IMG/VR virus record: IMGVR_UViG_3300023174_000443 | Span: 1 to 32,235 of that record | DNA: 32,235 nt | DNA from: a virus | Direction: 5' to 3' (one strand) | Shown here: piece after piece, positions 31,383-32,235 of the stretch | How the letters are laid out: every line of letters starts with the position of its first letter | Numbering within the stretch: the stretch's first letter is position 1 | The notes under the pieces: generated by a model | What the model was told of the DNA's origin: nothing | Seen by the model: the letters and a program-made list of their open reading frames with translations, nothing else | Database searches by the model: none | Position numbers and translations under genes: made by a program

Positions 31383-31958
31383 TTGCAAAAACTCACAATA
31401 CGTGGAATAGCAATGTCGACAGCGGCCTATATTACGGCACTAACGATCGGCGTGTTCATGGTAGTAAACATGAACGCAAGCTCGGCACTATCAAACATAA
31501 CCATTGAGCCGATGTCTACCCCTGCGGTAGTCGTTGACCCACTAGTTAAGTACAAGGGAGTTAAGTCCCTTGAGAACGACCAGCTCATCGAGCTTCTCGA
31601 TGCGGTAGGCTTTAAGGGCAATGCACTAAAGGTTGCCTGGGCCGTCACCAAGAAGGAATCAGGTGGACGTCCTATAGCCCACAACAAGAACGTCAGCACC
31701 GGTGATAACTCATACGGGTTGTTTCAGATCAACATGATCGGAGACCTAGGTGTGGCACGGCGTGACAAGTTCAACATAACAACCAACGACCAGCTCTTCG
31801 ACCCTGTCACAAATGCGCAGGTTGCGTTTCACATGACAGACGGTGGTAAGGACTGGGGTGCATGGGGTCTAGGACCAAATGCCTACGACGGTACCTCGCA
31901 TGAGGGTAAGATCAGCGAGCTTATGAAGGAATTCCCTAAGTCGTCTGGAAAGGTTTAG
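31383..31958 (+). CDS. Exported lysozyme / lytic-transglycosylase-like protein
   Basis: 191 residues from a TTG with AAGGAGG 10 nt upstream. A signal or anchor helix covers about 11-34 (AYITALTIGVFMVVNM). The catalytic domain starts near 60: DAVGFKGNALKVAWAVTKKE, SGGRPIAHN, then DNSYGLFQINMIG. The E-S-G-G with Y-G-L-x-Q-I-N pattern is that of lysozyme-like transglycosylases, with Glu92 as the catalytic acid. It would cleave peptidoglycan glycan strands after Sec export, or from a membrane-tethered position. It follows a holin candidate. Confidence 0.85.
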   Translation: MQKLTIRGIAMSTAAYITALTIGVFMVVNMNASSALSNITIEPMSTPAVVVDPLVKYKGVKSLENDQLIELLDAVGFKGNALKVAWAVTKKESGGRPIAHNKNVSTGDNSYGLFQINMIGDLGVARRDKFNITTNDQLFDPVTNAQVAFHMTDGGKDWGAWGLGPNAYDGTSHEGKISELMKEFPKSSGKV

Positions 31959-31972
31959 AATAAAATAAACCT

Positions 31973-32235
31973 ATGGACCAAGAAAACTTAGACACAGATA
32001 ATATCCCTGCGGTAGTCGATGAAGCCCCTGCGGTAGTCATTGACATCCCTGCGGCACCAGCTCCTGAACCTGTAGAGGTTGAGGAACCTAAGCCTGTTGC
32101 AGTTGAGGAACCTGAACCTGAACCTGAACCTGAACCTGTTGTTGTTCCTGAGATTGTTCCTACCCTAGTGATAGATACACCTGCAGAGAAACACGTCGTC
32201 GGTACAGGCGACACAGACGATGTATACCTAGCCAA
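31973..32235 (+). CDS. Pro/Glu/Val-rich protein, 3' part beyond the window
   Basis: The first 87 codons of a protein that begins MDQENLDTDNIPAVVDEAPA. An extended acidic, Pro-rich linker with PEPEPEPEP follows, then a folded domain opening HVVGTGDTDDVYLA. The G-D-T-D-x-V-Y-L opening is like that of C-terminal wall-binding modules I recall in actinophage lysins, so a second lysis or tail protein is likely. Weak SD. The window ends inside the gene. Confidence 0.7.
   Translation, partial: MDQENLDTDNIPAVVDEAPAVVIDIPAAPAPEPVEVEEPKPVAVEEPEPEPEPEPVVVPEIVPTLVIDTPAEKHVVGTGDTDDVYLA

Noticed and set aside
31154-31507. Plus-strand frame of 117 codons overlapping the lysozyme start
   Set aside because: Cys/Arg/His-rich random-looking product without SD; it shadows the leader and the true lysozyme frame.
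1-32235. CRISPR array, insertion sequence, integrase or attachment site
   Set aside because: No regularly spaced direct repeats, transposase or recombinase motifs were seen.

Overview
The window reads as one contiguous stretch of a tailed double-stranded DNA phage genome, most likely an actinobacteriophage whose host has moderate to low GC. The evidence is a large terminase subunit, a probable small terminase, two cell-wall lytic proteins, holin-like membrane proteins, tail-fibre-like paralogues, many tiny overlapping genes, frequent GTG and TTG starts, and small zinc-ribbon, DUF7455-like and DUF3846-like proteins typical of actinophages. I saw no integrase, no DNA polymerase, primase or helicase, no portal or capsid gene, no tRNA and no CRISPR array, so this is only part of a genome. 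Host and lifestyle are inferences.

Layout. (1) 60-3303, plus strand, AT-rich: six tandem virion-type paralogues in the order A-B-C-A-B-C, probably tail-fibre or receptor-binding proteins. (2) 3325-8439, minus strand: a zinc protein, a tightly coupled small-gene operon, a two-TM protein and a very large secreted or surface multidomain protein whose 5' end conflicts with two small membrane-protein ORFs on the opposite strand. (3) 8440-8833: a divergent AT-rich regulatory region with nested inverted repeats and a polypurine tract. (4) 8834-11083, plus: small membrane and zinc proteins, a glycosyltransferase-like protein, a holin candidate and a basic peptide. (5) 11186-13183: probable small terminase and a CHAP-like lysin that lacks the catalytic cysteine. 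(6) 13283-27465: a long early-type region of small genes driven by many near-identical extended -10 promoter plus RBS cassettes. It contains a MoxR AAA+ ATPase and vWA pair, a secreted subtilase, a structured noncoding RNA with its own promoter and terminator, a sigma-region-4-like HTH protein, and a run encoding a proteasome-beta-like Ntn hydrolase, a dual-specificity phosphatase and a histone-deacetylase-fold enzyme. (7) 27601-29010: large terminase, with the same palindrome before its start as the small terminase. (8) 29013-32235: further small genes, an HTH protein, a second holin candidate, an exported lysozyme-like protein and the start of a proline-rich protein cut by the window edge.

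How the parts may work together (inference). The repeated CCTGATATAATTAA and ACGACGAAAGGA cassettes would give many short early units read by host RNA polymerase. Their products look suited to host takeover by protein processing and modification: proteolysis, dephosphorylation, deacetylation and AAA+ remodelling. The two terminase genes look separately controlled by a shared TGTAC-N4-GTACA operator and may be translated from leaderless or nearly leaderless mRNAs.
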